A DNA stretch of 64,000 nt from Archangium primigenium (GCF_016904885.1 NZ_JADWYI010000001.1:2852001-2916000), one strand, 5' to 3'; shown: positions 43,284 to 52,195, numbered from the stretch's first letter. Numbers and translations are program-made. The notes: generated from the letters alone by a model not told the origin.

Positions 43284-44204
43284 GTGGTGGCGGTCGAGTC
43301 GATGGGAGCCGCGGCGCGGTGGCGGTACGCGCTCAAGCCGGCGAGCTGGCCCAAGGTGTTCGTTCCCGCGGTGTTCGGGCAGGCGGTGGGCGCGCTCGTC
43401 GCGGGCCGACTGTCGGGCCCCGCGCTGCTGTGGGGCGTGCTGTGGACCGCCGCGGACATCGCCTTCATCGTGTGGCTCAATGACTGGGGCGACCGCGAGG
43501 TGGATGCCCTCAAGCGCCGCATGTTCCCCCGGGGCTGCTCGCCCAAGACGATCCCCGACGGCCTCTTGTCCGCGCGCGCGGTGCTCGGGGCGGGGCTGGG
43601 GGCGGGAGGGCTCGCGCTGGGGCTCGCGGCGGTGGGCGGCGCGGGGCTGGGGCGCCCGGCGTTGCTGCCGCTCGCGGCGCTGAGCCTGGGGATCTTCGTG
43701 GCCTACACCCTGCCGCCCCTGCGGCTCAACTACCGGGGCGGAGGCGAGCTGCTGGAGATGGTGGGCGTGGGCGGGGTGCTGCCCGCGCTGCACGTCTACG
43801 CGCAGTGTGGGGAGGGCGCGCCCGCGTTCTTCCTGCGGTGGCTGCCCGGGCTGTTGGCCCTGTCCCTGGCGAGCGCGCTCGCCAGTGGCCTGTCGGACGA
43901 GGAGAGCGATCGCGCCGGGGGCAAGCGCACCTTCACCACGGCGTGGGGCAACACGCGGGCGCGGCGGGTGACGGAGGGCCTGGTGGGGCTGGGCGCGCTG
44001 CTGTGGCTGGTGGCGGGCGGCGTGCTGGCCGTGCCGGTGGTGCTGTTCTTCGGCGGGCGCATGATGCGCCGGAGCGCGGGCGCGGTGACGAACGCGTTCG
44101 CCGAGCAGGGGGCGTACAAGCAGGAGCTGCACCGGGCCATCTGGTGGGGCACGGCGGCGCTGGCGGCGTCCCTGGTGCTCACGGGCGGGAGGACGCCATG
44201 GTGA
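43284..44204 (+). CDS. UbiA-family prenyltransferase (first copy)
   Basis: A 306-residue membrane protein with about eight hydrophobic segments and both Asp-rich motifs of the UbiA family: NDWGDREVDALKRRMFP and SDEESDRAGGKRTF. Family enzymes attach a polyprenyl chain to an aromatic or polar-head acceptor. GTG at 43284 is eight bases after GGAGG. It overlaps the next gene by seven bases. Because a second UbiA follows two genes later, the two may act in sequence on one product. Menaquinone, geranylgeranylglyceryl-type lipid or another prenylated compound are all possible. Confidence 0.88.
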   Translation: MVAVESMGAAARWRYALKPASWPKVFVPAVFGQAVGALVAGRLSGPALLWGVLWTAADIAFIVWLNDWGDREVDALKRRMFPRGCSPKTIPDGLLSARAVLGAGLGAGGLALGLAAVGGAGLGRPALLPLAALSLGIFVAYTLPPLRLNYRGGGELLEMVGVGGVLPALHVYAQCGEGAPAFFLRWLPGLLALSLASALASGLSDEESDRAGGKRTFTTAWGNTRARRVTEGLVGLGALLWLVAGGVLAVPVVLFFGGRMMRRSAGAVTNAFAEQGAYKQELHRAIWWGTAALAASLVLTGGRTPW

Positions 44205-44926
44205 ATCCCCACCTCCAGGACGCGCTCGAGGAGCTGGAGGGGCTGGGGCCCCGCCTGGGCGAGCGGGCCTCGTTGGACCCCTCGCGGGCGTGCGCGCCGC
44301 TGCCGGTGGAGCTGGCGGCGCGGGTGCTCGCCGGCAACACGCACGAGGCGCGGGGACGGGCCTTCCTCCGGGGCCTGCGGGACGTGGTGCTCGTGCTGAG
44401 CGAGGACTTCCCGGACAACATCTTCTGGGACCTGGACTACCTGGCGAGCCAGCTGTGGCGGGCGGGCGGGCCCCGGGAGATCGAGGACTTCACGCACCGG
44501 GTGGTGGGCCTGTTCCGGGGCTTCGGCAACAAGTCCGAGCTGCGCTTCCGCTATGCCCATGACTTCCTGTTCGGCTTCGACTGGGCGCGCTGGGTGGCGC
44601 GCGAGCCCCGGGAGCGCGCGGACATCGGGCCCTTCGATCCGCCCTTCTTCGACTACCTGGAGTCGCGGCGGGAGGAGCTGCTCGGGCTCATCGCGGAGAA
44701 CGACGCCAAGTACCATCCGCTGGAGGGCGAGGCGTTCCGCAACCCCTTCGTCTTCATGCGCGAGCCCCACGAGGAGGCGCTGCTGCACCAGACGCTCGCG
44801 CGGGAGGACTTCATCCCGGTGAAGGCCTGGCGCCTGGATGGGGAGCGCCGCTGGGAGCTGCCCTTCTCGGACCTGCGGACCGAGGCGGCCCGGAGGCTGG
44901 GCCTGCTGCGCGAGGCGAGCCCGTGA
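44198..44926 (+). CDS. Unknown protein between two UbiA genes
   Basis: A 242-residue soluble protein, with no signal peptide or membrane segment. It has notable aromatic and acidic stretches (VLSEDFPDNIFWDLDYLASQ, RYAHDFLFGFDWARWVA, GPFDPPFFDYLESR). I do not recognise a domain. It overlaps its neighbours at both ends (seven bases with the first UbiA gene, four with the second), so it is translated with them and probably works in the same pathway. Confidence 0.8.
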   Translation: MVNPHLQDALEELEGLGPRLGERASLDPSRACAPLPVELAARVLAGNTHEARGRAFLRGLRDVVLVLSEDFPDNIFWDLDYLASQLWRAGGPREIEDFTHRVVGLFRGFGNKSELRFRYAHDFLFGFDWARWVAREPRERADIGPFDPPFFDYLESRREELLGLIAENDAKYHPLEGEAFRNPFVFMREPHEEALLHQTLAREDFIPVKAWRLDGERRWELPFSDLRTEAARRLGLLREASP

Positions 44927-45810
44927 GGGCATGGCTCCAGGCGTCCCGGCTGCCCTCCCAGGCCTACCTCGCGCTGCCGCTATTGCTCGGCCAGGTCGTG
45001 GCGGCGCGGGAGCGCGGGGGGGGACTGGCCTGGGGCACGCTCGTGGCGGTGCAGCTCTTCGGCGTGTTCGACCAGCTCTACATCGTCTACGCCAACGACT
45101 GGGCGGACCAGGAGACGGACCGCCGCAACCGCACGGCCACGCTCTTCTCGGGAGGCTCGCGGGTGCTCGTCGAGGGGCGGCTGTCGTCCCGGGCGCTCGC
45201 GGTGGCCGCGGGGGTGTGCGCGGTGGGCGCGCTGGGCGTGTCCCTGGGCCTGGCGGTAGGGCTGCACCAGCCGGGGCTCGTGCTCCTGGCGCTCCTGGCC
45301 CTGCTGCTCCTGTGGGCCTACAGCTATCCGCCCCTGAAGCTGTCCTATCGCGGGGGCGGCGAGCTGTTGCAGATGCTGGGCGTGGCCGGGGTCCTGCCCG
45401 TGTACGGCTACCTGGCGCAGGGCGGCCCGCTCGCGGCGTTCCCCTGGGCGCTCACCGCGCTGCTGCTGCCCACGCATCTGGCGTGCGCCATCGCCACCGC
45501 GCTGCCCGACGAGCCCTCGGACCGGGAGAGCGGCAAGCACACCGTGCCCGTGCGCCTGGGCGGCGAGCGGGCCGCATGGCTCATCCTCGGGCTCAACGGC
45601 CTCACGTGGCTGCTGGCCCCGGGGGCCCTGAGCGCGTTGGGCCCGCGGATGAGTCTGGGCTGGCTCGTGCCGGTGGTGGCGGCGCTCACGGTGGTGGCCG
45701 TGCGGCCCGCGCCTCCGGGCTCGCGCCGCATCCTCGTGCGGGTGCTGGCCGCCGTGCTCGCCACGCTGGCCACGGTGGCCGAGGTGCTGCGCGTGCTCGT
45801 GTTCGCGTGA
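44923..45810 (+). CDS. UbiA-family prenyltransferase (second copy, MenA-like)
   Basis: A 295-residue membrane protein with about eight hydrophobic segments. Asp-rich motifs NDWADQETDRRN and LPDEPSDRESGKHT are intact, and SYPPLKLSYRGGGEL matches the MenA/UbiA loop also seen in the first copy. GTG at 44923 overlaps the previous stop. The two UbiA proteins share the YRGGGELL(E/Q)M region but differ elsewhere, so they are old paralogues rather than a recent duplicate. Confidence 0.9.
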   Translation: MRAWLQASRLPSQAYLALPLLLGQVVAARERGGGLAWGTLVAVQLFGVFDQLYIVYANDWADQETDRRNRTATLFSGGSRVLVEGRLSSRALAVAAGVCAVGALGVSLGLAVGLHQPGLVLLALLALLLLWAYSYPPLKLSYRGGGELLQMLGVAGVLPVYGYLAQGGPLAAFPWALTALLLPTHLACAIATALPDEPSDRESGKHTVPVRLGGERAAWLILGLNGLTWLLAPGALSALGPRMSLGWLVPVVAALTVVAVRPAPPGSRRILVRVLAAVLATLATVAEVLRVLVFA

Positions 45811-45842
45811 GCTGGCCCGCGCTGCGTTAGGCTCCCCGTCGC

Positions 45843-47579
45843 ATGTCGGTCTTCCTCGTCCTTCCCGATGGCCGCCGCCTTCCGCTGACGAAGCCCGTGG
45901 TGTCCGTGGGCTCGGATTCCGCCTGCGACGTCGTCCTCGAGGCGCCCGGGGTGAAGGCCAGTCACGCGCTGCTCTTTCGCGACGCGCGCGGCTGGTCCGT
46001 CTCTCCCGCGAGCAAGGGCTGTGAGGTGCGCGTGCGGGGCAAGCGCGTGGAGCTCGCCCCGCTCCGCCCGGGAGACGCCTTCTCCGTGGGCGCGATTCTC
46101 CTCTCCCTCGATGCCTCCGAGCAGGAGCCAGCGCCCGGCGAGGCCCCGTCCCCGGGCACCTCCCGCGGGCGGCTCGTCTCGGTCCTCGCGGGCTTCGCGT
46201 CCCGACTGCTCGTGCAACGCCCCGCCGTGGAGCTGCTGGAGACGGCCATGCGTGGGCTCGCGGAGGTGACGGGCGCGGACGTGGGCTTCCTCGTGTCGGT
46301 GGACGGCACGCGGCGCCAGGTGCTGTGCGCCACCGGGCCCGTGCCTCAGGCGGCGGTGGTGGACAGTCTGGTGGAGCGGGTGGTGGCCTCGGGCGCCCCC
46401 GTGCTGGTCACGGACGTGGCCTCGGACGCGGTGCTGGCCGGCGCGCCGAGTGTCGTGGCCCTGCGCCTCGCCTCCGCGCTGGTCGTGCCCCTGCGCGCGG
46501 AGCCCGCGCCGCTCGCGGTCGTGTACCTGGGACGGCGCGTGGGCCGTGCGCCCTTCTCCGCCGTGGAGCTGGAGGAGGCCCTGGCCCTCTCGTCGTTGGC
46601 GGCGATGCTGCTGGCCACCTCGCGAGAGCTGACGGAATTGCGCGCCCAGGTGGACAACCTCACGCAGCGCATCGAGGCCGCCACCTTCGAGGGCCTCATC
46701 GGCGAATCGCCGCCCATGCGCGCGCTCTACCGGCAGGTGGAGCGACTGGGGCCCACCTCGCTCAACGTGCTGCTCCAGGGCGAGACGGGCACGGGCAAGG
46801 AGGGCGTCGCGCGGGCGCTGCACCGGCGCAGTGGACGGCGCGGGCGGCTGGTGGCCATCAACTGCGCGGCCCTGCCCGAGTCCCTCATCGAGCGGGAGCT
46901 GTTCGGCCACGCGCGCGGGGCCTTCTCGGGCGCGGGCGCGGACCGGCCGGGGCTGGTGGAGGCGGCGGACGGGGGCACGCTCTTCCTCGACGAGATCGGG
47001 GACATGCCCTTCGCCCTCCAGTCGCGGCTGCTGCGGGTGGTGCAGGAGCGCGAGGTGACGCGGCTGGGAGAAAACCACCCGCGCAAGGTGGACATGCGCG
47101 TCGTCTCGGCCACGCACCAGCGGCTCGAGACCTTGGTGGAGCGGGGCGCCTTCCGGGCGGACCTCCTCTTCCGGCTGGAGGAGGTCCGCGTCGACGTGCC
47201 GCCCTTGCGCGAGCGGGGCGACGACGTGCTGCTCATCGCCCACCAGGTGCTGACCCAGGAGGGCCGACGCGCTCGGGGCCTTACCCAGAAGGCCACCGAG
47301 GCGCTGCGGGGCCACCCCTTCCCCGGCAACGTGCGGGAGCTGGTCTCGCGGGTGCGGCGCGCGGCGATCCTCGCCTCGGGGGAGCTGCTCGGACCGGAGG
47401 ACCTGGAGCTGGGCGGAGACGATGCGCCCCTCGTTCCGCTGGACGAGGCCCGCGACGCCTTCGTCCACCGCTACGTGCGCGAGGCCATCACCCGCAGTGG
47501 CGGGAGCAAGAAGGACGCGGCCCAGGCGTTGGGGATCGGCCTGCGCTCCCTGTTCCGCTACCTGGGCGAAGGGGACTGA
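45843..47579 (+). CDS. Sigma-54-dependent activator with FHA and GAF domains
   Basis: A 578-residue enhancer-binding protein. It has an N-terminal FHA domain (about 20-90), a GAF domain (about 110-265), a sigma-54 AAA+ domain with Walker A GETGTGKE, the sigma-54 contact loop as GAFSGA (Ser in place of the usual Thr), Walker B GGTLFLDEIGDM, and a C-terminal Fis-type helix-turn-helix (KKDAAQALGIGLRSLFRYL). FHA suggests control by a Ser/Thr kinase, several of which myxobacteria use with such activators. TAGGCT lies nine bases before the ATG, with no Shine-Dalgarno. Immediately downstream are a palindrome and a sigma-54 promoter for the next gene, its probable target. Confidence 0.92.
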   Translation: MSVFLVLPDGRRLPLTKPVVSVGSDSACDVVLEAPGVKASHALLFRDARGWSVSPASKGCEVRVRGKRVELAPLRPGDAFSVGAILLSLDASEQEPAPGEAPSPGTSRGRLVSVLAGFASRLLVQRPAVELLETAMRGLAEVTGADVGFLVSVDGTRRQVLCATGPVPQAAVVDSLVERVVASGAPVLVTDVASDAVLAGAPSVVALRLASALVVPLRAEPAPLAVVYLGRRVGRAPFSAVELEEALALSSLAAMLLATSRELTELRAQVDNLTQRIEAATFEGLIGESPPMRALYRQVERLGPTSLNVLLQGETGTGKEGVARALHRRSGRRGRLVAINCAALPESLIERELFGHARGAFSGAGADRPGLVEAADGGTLFLDEIGDMPFALQSRLLRVVQEREVTRLGENHPRKVDMRVVSATHQRLETLVERGAFRADLLFRLEEVRVDVPPLRERGDDVLLIAHQVLTQEGRRARGLTQKATEALRGHPFPGNVRELVSRVRRAAILASGELLGPEDLELGGDDAPLVPLDEARDAFVHRYVREAITRSGGSKKDAAQALGIGLRSLFRYLGEGD

Positions 47580-47608
47580 CACGCATGTCCCCTGGGGAGC
47601 CCCTCGCG

Positions 47609-47626
47609 CGTGCCAGTCCTGGCACG
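47609..47626. promoter_or_regulatory. Perfect palindrome, candidate enhancer site
   Basis: CGTGCCAG-TC-CTGGCACG is a perfect 8+2+8 inverted repeat. It lies 85-102 bases upstream of the sigma-54 -24 box and just after the activator gene, as expected for the activator's binding site. Confidence 0.6.
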
Positions 47627-47710
47627 TTCCTCCCGCGGCCATGAGCCCTCCCGGGACGCCCCGGCGCGCAACCCCGCGAAATGGTGGGCTTTCGTCGCTC
47701 CGAGGCCCCC

Positions 47711-47725
47711 TGGCACTCCCCTTGC
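47711..47725 (+). promoter_or_regulatory. Sigma-54 promoter of the Cys-rich lipoprotein gene
   Basis: TGGCAC-N5-TTGC (47711-47725) is a near-perfect -24/-12 element with GG and GC 10 bases apart. Transcription should start near 47737, about 50 bases before the ATG at 47787. Confidence 0.8.
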
Positions 47726-47786
47726 CCTAGGCGTGCCCAGCTGCGCCGGCAGGGGCCGATGCGCAGGACGCATGAGGGCAAAACAC

Positions 47787-48548
47787 ATGAAGCGGATGAT
47801 GATGGCGTTCCTCCTGGTGCTGACGGTGGGCTGTGGCAACAGCTCGGGCGGCGGAGACACCGACGGCAACAACGGCGGGGGCGGGGGAGGTGGCGGTGGT
47901 GGCACCACGCTGCCGCAGGGCCTGTGCAACGCCACCAACCGGTGTCCCGATGGCCAGTTCTGCTTCAACGGCATCTGCGCCCCGGGCTGCACCTCCAACA
48001 AGGACTGCGGTGACAGCATGTACTGCGACACCGAGGACATCGGGCCGCCGTACTACTGCAAGAACAAGACGGTGCCCACGTGCACCTCGGACAGCCAGTG
48101 CGCCGCGTCGCAGGTGTGCCTCAAGAACTTCTGCAGCCTCAAGCCTCCCGAGGCCAAGCCCGCGTGCGAGCCGGATCGGTCGGGCTCCGCGGAGGATGGC
48201 TGCAACACGTACGCCATCTGCGTCGACCCGAACGAGCAGAACGGCACGACGCAGGACGCCTACTGCGCCTCGTTCCCGCCGTGCCCGCAGAGCGGCGTGT
48301 GCCCGACGGGCATGTTCGGCGCCGTCTGCAACGACGGCTACCTCACCGGCAAGGGCCGCTTCTGCATGGAGGGCCTGTGCAAGGACAACTCGAACTGCCC
48401 CTCCAGCTGGAGCTGCGTGAAGCCCTACACCAACGCGGTCCTCGGCTTCTGCAGCTCCGGCGCTCCGGGCATGCCCTGCACGAGCAACGACCAGTGCGCC
48501 AGCAACAGCTGCGCGTCCTTCCCGGGCATGAGCGGCGTGTGCATGTAG
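47787..48548 (+). CDS. Cys-rich lipoprotein under sigma-54 control
   Basis: A 253-residue lipoprotein (LVLTVGC, Cys near 16) with a poly-Gly linker and then about 24 Cys in short repeats of the form C-x5-C-x6-C (for example CPDGQFCFNGICAPGC, CTSNKDCGDSMYC). Such disulfide-rich modules are common in myxobacterial surface proteins; function unknown. GAGGG lies eight bases before ATG 47787; an in-frame ATG at 47772 is an alternative. The sigma-54 promoter and the activator gene upstream indicate regulated expression. A perfect terminator follows. Confidence 0.85.
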   Translation: MKRMMMAFLLVLTVGCGNSSGGGDTDGNNGGGGGGGGGGTTLPQGLCNATNRCPDGQFCFNGICAPGCTSNKDCGDSMYCDTEDIGPPYYCKNKTVPTCTSDSQCAASQVCLKNFCSLKPPEAKPACEPDRSGSAEDGCNTYAICVDPNEQNGTTQDAYCASFPPCPQSGVCPTGMFGAVCNDGYLTGKGRFCMEGLCKDNSNCPSSWSCVKPYTNAVLGFCSSGAPGMPCTSNDQCASNSCASFPGMSGVCM

Positions 48549-48587
48549 CGCGCTCCTCGTTTCACTCCGCTTGAACCCGTGACCCGC

Positions 48588-48629
48588 GCGCGGAAGGACA
48601 GCGTCCCCCCCCCGGCTGTCCTTCCGCGC
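48588..48629 (+). terminator. Perfect 15-bp hairpin terminator
   Basis: Arms 48588-48602 and 48615-48629 are perfectly complementary over 15 bp around a 12-base C-rich loop, 39 bp after the lipoprotein stop. There is no T-run. Confidence 0.7.
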
Positions 48630-48656
48630 CTGCTCACATAGAGTCCTCCTGTCCCC

Positions 48657-49622
48657 ATGCGCCGACTCCTCTTCCTCGCCTCCGCACTCCTGGCCCTGGT
48701 GGTCGCCGGGTGCCCGCTCGTCATCCAGGTCCGCTGCGACGCGTCCTTCCTGTGCGACGACGGCGCGGCGTGCGTGGCGGGCGCGTGTGTCCCGGTGGAG
48801 TTCGCGCGGGTGGGGGCGGCCTGCACCTCCGACGCCGCGTGTGGCGCCGGGCTCACCTGTGGAACCGGCTTCCCGGGGGGCTACTGCCTCGCGCCGTGCG
48901 GCGCGGAAGTCACCTGCGCCTCGGGCTCGGTGTGTGTGGGGGAGCTGGGCCGGTGCATGCGGGCCTGTGGCGAGGCGTGTGACCGCCCGGGCTATGCGTG
49001 CGCACCCGTGCCGCGACCCGGGAGCGGTACCTGGGCCTGTGCCCCTTCCTCCAGCAGTGGAGGGGACGGGGGGACGGACGGTCCGTCGCCCTCGGAGGAC
49101 GCGGGCTGCGCGGGACAGGTGCCCCTGTACGAGCGCTGTGCCCGGGCCTGCGACTGCGCCACCCCCGGGGCGGACTGTGACGACGGCGCCTGTGCCCTCG
49201 CGTGTACCCGGGACGCGGAGTGTCCGGACGGCTCGCGCTGCGGCAAGTCGTGGCACCAGTGCGAGAAAGGGCCGCGGCTCGGTGAGGCGTGCCGCGAGGG
49301 CTTCGACTGCCAGCGCGACGCGAGCTGCAATGCCCAGCGCCGTTGCAAGCTGAGCTGCCTCTCGGACTCGGGCTGCCCGCTCGACTACCGTTGTGCCCCG
49401 GACTCGGTGTGCGTGAACGAGTGCACCGGCACGCCGCCGGAGACGGTGGGCCTCACGTGTGAATCCTCGTTGGACTGTGGCCGCTGCGGCTTCTGTGTGG
49501 CCTCCGGCGGCGTGAAGCGGTGCCACCAGCCCTGCCTGCTCGACCGGGACTGCCCCGGCGGCGCGGCGGGAGCGTGCGAGCAGGTGGGCTCGACGTCGCT
49601 CCGCGCCTGCCGCCTGCCCTGA
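48657..49622 (+). CDS. Cys-rich lipoprotein
   Basis: A 321-residue lipoprotein (LALVVAGC, Cys at 19) with more than 30 Cys in Dickkopf/EGF-like short repeats (CTSDAACGAGLTCGTG, CTRDAECPDGSRCGKS, CLSDSGCPLDYRC), related in style to the previous gene but not closely in sequence. A Ser/Gly/Asp-rich linker splits it near residue 135. It is probably exposed on the cell surface. TAGAGT lies 12 bases before the ATG, without a clear Shine-Dalgarno. The Ser/Thr kinase gene follows 45 bp later. Confidence 0.83.
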   Translation: MRRLLFLASALLALVVAGCPLVIQVRCDASFLCDDGAACVAGACVPVEFARVGAACTSDAACGAGLTCGTGFPGGYCLAPCGAEVTCASGSVCVGELGRCMRACGEACDRPGYACAPVPRPGSGTWACAPSSSSGGDGGTDGPSPSEDAGCAGQVPLYERCARACDCATPGADCDDGACALACTRDAECPDGSRCGKSWHQCEKGPRLGEACREGFDCQRDASCNAQRRCKLSCLSDSGCPLDYRCAPDSVCVNECTGTPPETVGLTCESSLDCGRCGFCVASGGVKRCHQPCLLDRDCPGGAAGACEQVGSTSLRACRLP

Positions 49623-49630
49623 GGCGGAGG

Positions 49631-49658
49631 TTGCTCCCGGGAGTCCGGGCCCTACAAT
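49631..49658 (+). promoter_or_regulatory. Promoter of the Ser/Thr kinase gene
   Basis: TTGCTC (49631-49636) and TACAAT (49653-49658, five of six to consensus) are 16 bp apart. Only nine bases separate the -10 from the ATG at 49668 and no Shine-Dalgarno is present, so the transcript is probably leaderless. Confidence 0.5.
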
Positions 49659-49667
49659 ACGCCCGCG

Positions 49668-51473
49668 ATGACGGGTGAACCGCTGGCCGGCCGCTACCAG
49701 TTGGAGCGGGAGTTGGGACACGGAGGCATGGCCACGGTCTTCCTGGCCACGGACCTCCACCTGTCGCGCCAGGTCGCGGTGAAGGTGATGCACCCGGGCG
49801 GGGACGGACGCCGCGCCGAGCGCTTCCGCCAGGAGGCCGCGCTGGTGGCCTCGCTCAAGCACCCCAACGTGCTGGAGATCCACGACTTCGGCCAGGACGC
49901 GGCGCGCGGTCCCTTCCTCGTGTGCGAGTGGGTCCAGGGCGAGGACCTGCGCGCGCTGGCGCGGCGGCTCGCGCCCGTGCCCCCCGAGGTGGCGGCGGTG
50001 CTCGGCTGGGAGCTGGCCCGGGCGCTCGGGGCGGCGCATGCGCGGGGCGTGGTGCACCGGGACGTGAAGCCGGAGAACGTCCTGGTGGCGCGGGGCGGGC
50101 CACTGAAGCTGGCGGACTTCGGCATCGCCGCGCTCGCCGACCAGGAGCGGCTGACGAGCACCGGCGCCATCACCGGCTCGCTGGCGTACATGGCGCCCGA
50201 GCGCATCGACACCGGCGCCTTCTCGCCGGCCTCGGACGTGTACGCGGTGGGCGTCCTCCTCTTCGAGCTGTGTGCTGGCACCACCCCCCATGGCGGCAAG
50301 GGCGCCGCGTACCTGGCCGCCTCGGTGATGACGAAGGACGCGCCGCTCCTGGCCTCGGTGGTGCCCGGCACGCCCGAGCCGTTGAATGCGCTGGTGGCGC
50401 GCTGTCTCGCGCGGGACCCTCGCGATCGGCCCGCGAGTGGGGAGGAGCTGGCCCGGCTGCTGGAGGACGCGGTGGGCCGGATGTCTGGTCCTCCCGCCGA
50501 GGAGGTCCGGGCCTTCTTCCAGGACCCGGAGGCGTACGCGGCGCGCTGGCGCGAGGCCCGGTTTCAACGGCTGCTGAGCGAGGGGGGCGCGCTGCTGGCG
50601 CGGGGGGAGGGGGCCCGGGCCGCGAAGCTCCTCAACGAGGCCCTGGTGCTCCGGCCGGAGTCGCCCGAGGTGATGTCGCTCCTGCGCGAGCGGCCGAAGG
50701 CCCGACGCCCGACGGCGCTCGGCGTGGGGGCGGCGGTGGCCGGCCTCGTCGCGGTCGTCGGCATGGTGGGGTGGGGCGCATCCGTGTGGCTCACTCCGCA
50801 GCGGTCGCTCCAGGCGCCGGAGGCGCGAGTCCTCGCGGCGCCGGTTCCCACCCGGGCTCAGGAGCCTCGGGAACCGAGCGAAGAACCCCGACCCGCCTCT
50901 CCGGAAGTCCTTCCCAGGGAAACGGCCAGCGCCGCACCGGAGGCCGTGGCACCCGTGCGCATGGCCGCGCCCACGCGGACGGGGGGCGCGAAGGGCGCGC
51001 GTGCGCCGACCGCTTCCACCACGGACGCACCCTTGTCCGCGGAACCCGTGAAGCCCGCGACCCTGCGGGTGGCGACACGCCCGTGGGCCGAGGTGTTCGT
51101 GGACGACCAGAGCCGGGGCTACACGCCCCGGGTGCGTGAGGTGAACCTGTCTCCGGGCACGCACCGGCTGCGTTTCGTCAACCCGTTGTGTGACACCTGG
51201 GAGGAGGTCATCCAGGTGGCCGCCGGGGAGAGCGTGTCGCGTGAGGTGAAGCTCCAGGTGCGCAAGGCCGAGCTGGCCATCGTCGCGCCCGTGGGAGCCC
51301 GCGTCTTCGTCGATGGAGTGGAGGAGGGGGTGGCGCCGCTGCCCGGTCCCGTGAATGTCGAGCACGGCGCGCACGTCGTCTCGGCCCGGGCGCCTGGCGG
51401 GGCCCTCCTTCAACGCGAGGTGGACGTCGTGGCTGGCCAGCGCATCGAGGTGGTGGTGGAGGCGGCGCCGTGA
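49668..51473 (+). CDS. Membrane Ser/Thr protein kinase with PEGA repeats
   Basis: A 601-residue eukaryote-like kinase. Residues 10-270 are the catalytic domain: G-loop GHGGMATV, Lys K39 (VAVKVM), HRDVKPEN at 130-137, DFG at 150-152 and the APE motif. A linker follows, then one transmembrane segment (about 350-377), a Pro/Ala-rich region, and two PEGA-type repeats (about 463-600, with WAEVFVDDQSRGYTP and GARVFVDGVEEGVAP) outside the membrane. It may sense an envelope signal and phosphorylate FHA-containing targets such as the two FHA proteins in this window. Its stop overlaps the start of the next gene. Confidence 0.93.
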   Translation: MTGEPLAGRYQLERELGHGGMATVFLATDLHLSRQVAVKVMHPGGDGRRAERFRQEAALVASLKHPNVLEIHDFGQDAARGPFLVCEWVQGEDLRALARRLAPVPPEVAAVLGWELARALGAAHARGVVHRDVKPENVLVARGGPLKLADFGIAALADQERLTSTGAITGSLAYMAPERIDTGAFSPASDVYAVGVLLFELCAGTTPHGGKGAAYLAASVMTKDAPLLASVVPGTPEPLNALVARCLARDPRDRPASGEELARLLEDAVGRMSGPPAEEVRAFFQDPEAYAARWREARFQRLLSEGGALLARGEGARAAKLLNEALVLRPESPEVMSLLRERPKARRPTALGVGAAVAGLVAVVGMVGWGASVWLTPQRSLQAPEARVLAAPVPTRAQEPREPSEEPRPASPEVLPRETASAAPEAVAPVRMAAPTRTGGAKGARAPTASTTDAPLSAEPVKPATLRVATRPWAEVFVDDQSRGYTPRVREVNLSPGTHRLRFVNPLCDTWEEVIQVAAGESVSREVKLQVRKAELAIVAPVGARVFVDGVEEGVAPLPGPVNVEHGAHVVSARAPGGALLQREVDVVAGQRIEVVVEAAP

Positions 51474-52195
51474 CGGGCCTCGTCCTGGCCCTGGTCCTAT
51501 CCCTCGCGTCTCCGCTGGAGCCCGCGCGCGCGGCGTACCAATCCGGCGAGCTGGCGCGGGCCCGTGCCGAACTGGAGGCGCTGCTCTACCCCCTGCAACT
51601 GCACGAGGCGCCACTGGAGGCCGAGGCCCATCTGCTGCTGGCCGCCACCTACCACGCGCAGGAGGACCCGACCCGCGCCGAGAACGAAGCGGTGCTGGGG
51701 CTGGGCGCCCGTCCCGACACGAAGCTGGATCCGCTGCTGTATCCGCCGGACTTCATCGCCTTCGTGGCGCGCGTGCGCACGGTTCACCGCGAGCGCATCG
51801 CCGCGCTGAACGCCCCTCGCCGCGCGCCCGTCCTCACGCCCTCCCTTGCCGCCACCTCCGAGCCCGCTCCGGCGGACCTGGCACTGCGGGGCACCGTCGG
51901 CCCCTCGCGAGGCTGGTACCTGGTGCCCTTTGGCGTGGGCCACTTCCAGCACGGCCAACGCACCCGGGGCACGGTGCTGGCGGTGACCCAGGGCGCGAGT
52001 CTGGCCGTGTCCGCGGCCTCGTTGGGCACGGCGCTGGCGCTGCGGGGCCCCGATGGGCGCTACAGCGCGGGGGACGCGGGCGTGGCCCGAGGGCTCAACG
52101 TCTCCTATCTCGTGGGGGCCTACGCCTTCGCCGCTCTCTACGCTTACGGGGTCCTCGACGGCCTCGTCCTTACCCCTCGTGCCCCTGCGCCCTGA
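51470..52195 (+). CDS. Secreted/membrane protein coupled to the kinase gene
   Basis: A 241-residue protein with a signal peptide (TGLVLALVLSLASPLEPARA). A TPR-like helical part (about 25-90) follows, then a Pro-rich linker and two C-terminal hydrophobic segments (about 155-185 and 212-230). GTG at 51470 overlaps the kinase stop (GTGA), so both are translated together and the protein is probably a periplasmic partner of the kinase. A truncated second copy of its C-terminal part lies at 56549-56754. Confidence 0.8.
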   Translation: MTGLVLALVLSLASPLEPARAAYQSGELARARAELEALLYPLQLHEAPLEAEAHLLLAATYHAQEDPTRAENEAVLGLGARPDTKLDPLLYPPDFIAFVARVRTVHRERIAALNAPRRAPVLTPSLAATSEPAPADLALRGTVGPSRGWYLVPFGVGHFQHGQRTRGTVLAVTQGASLAVSAASLGTALALRGPDGRYSAGDAGVARGLNVSYLVGAYAFAALYAYGVLDGLVLTPRAPAP

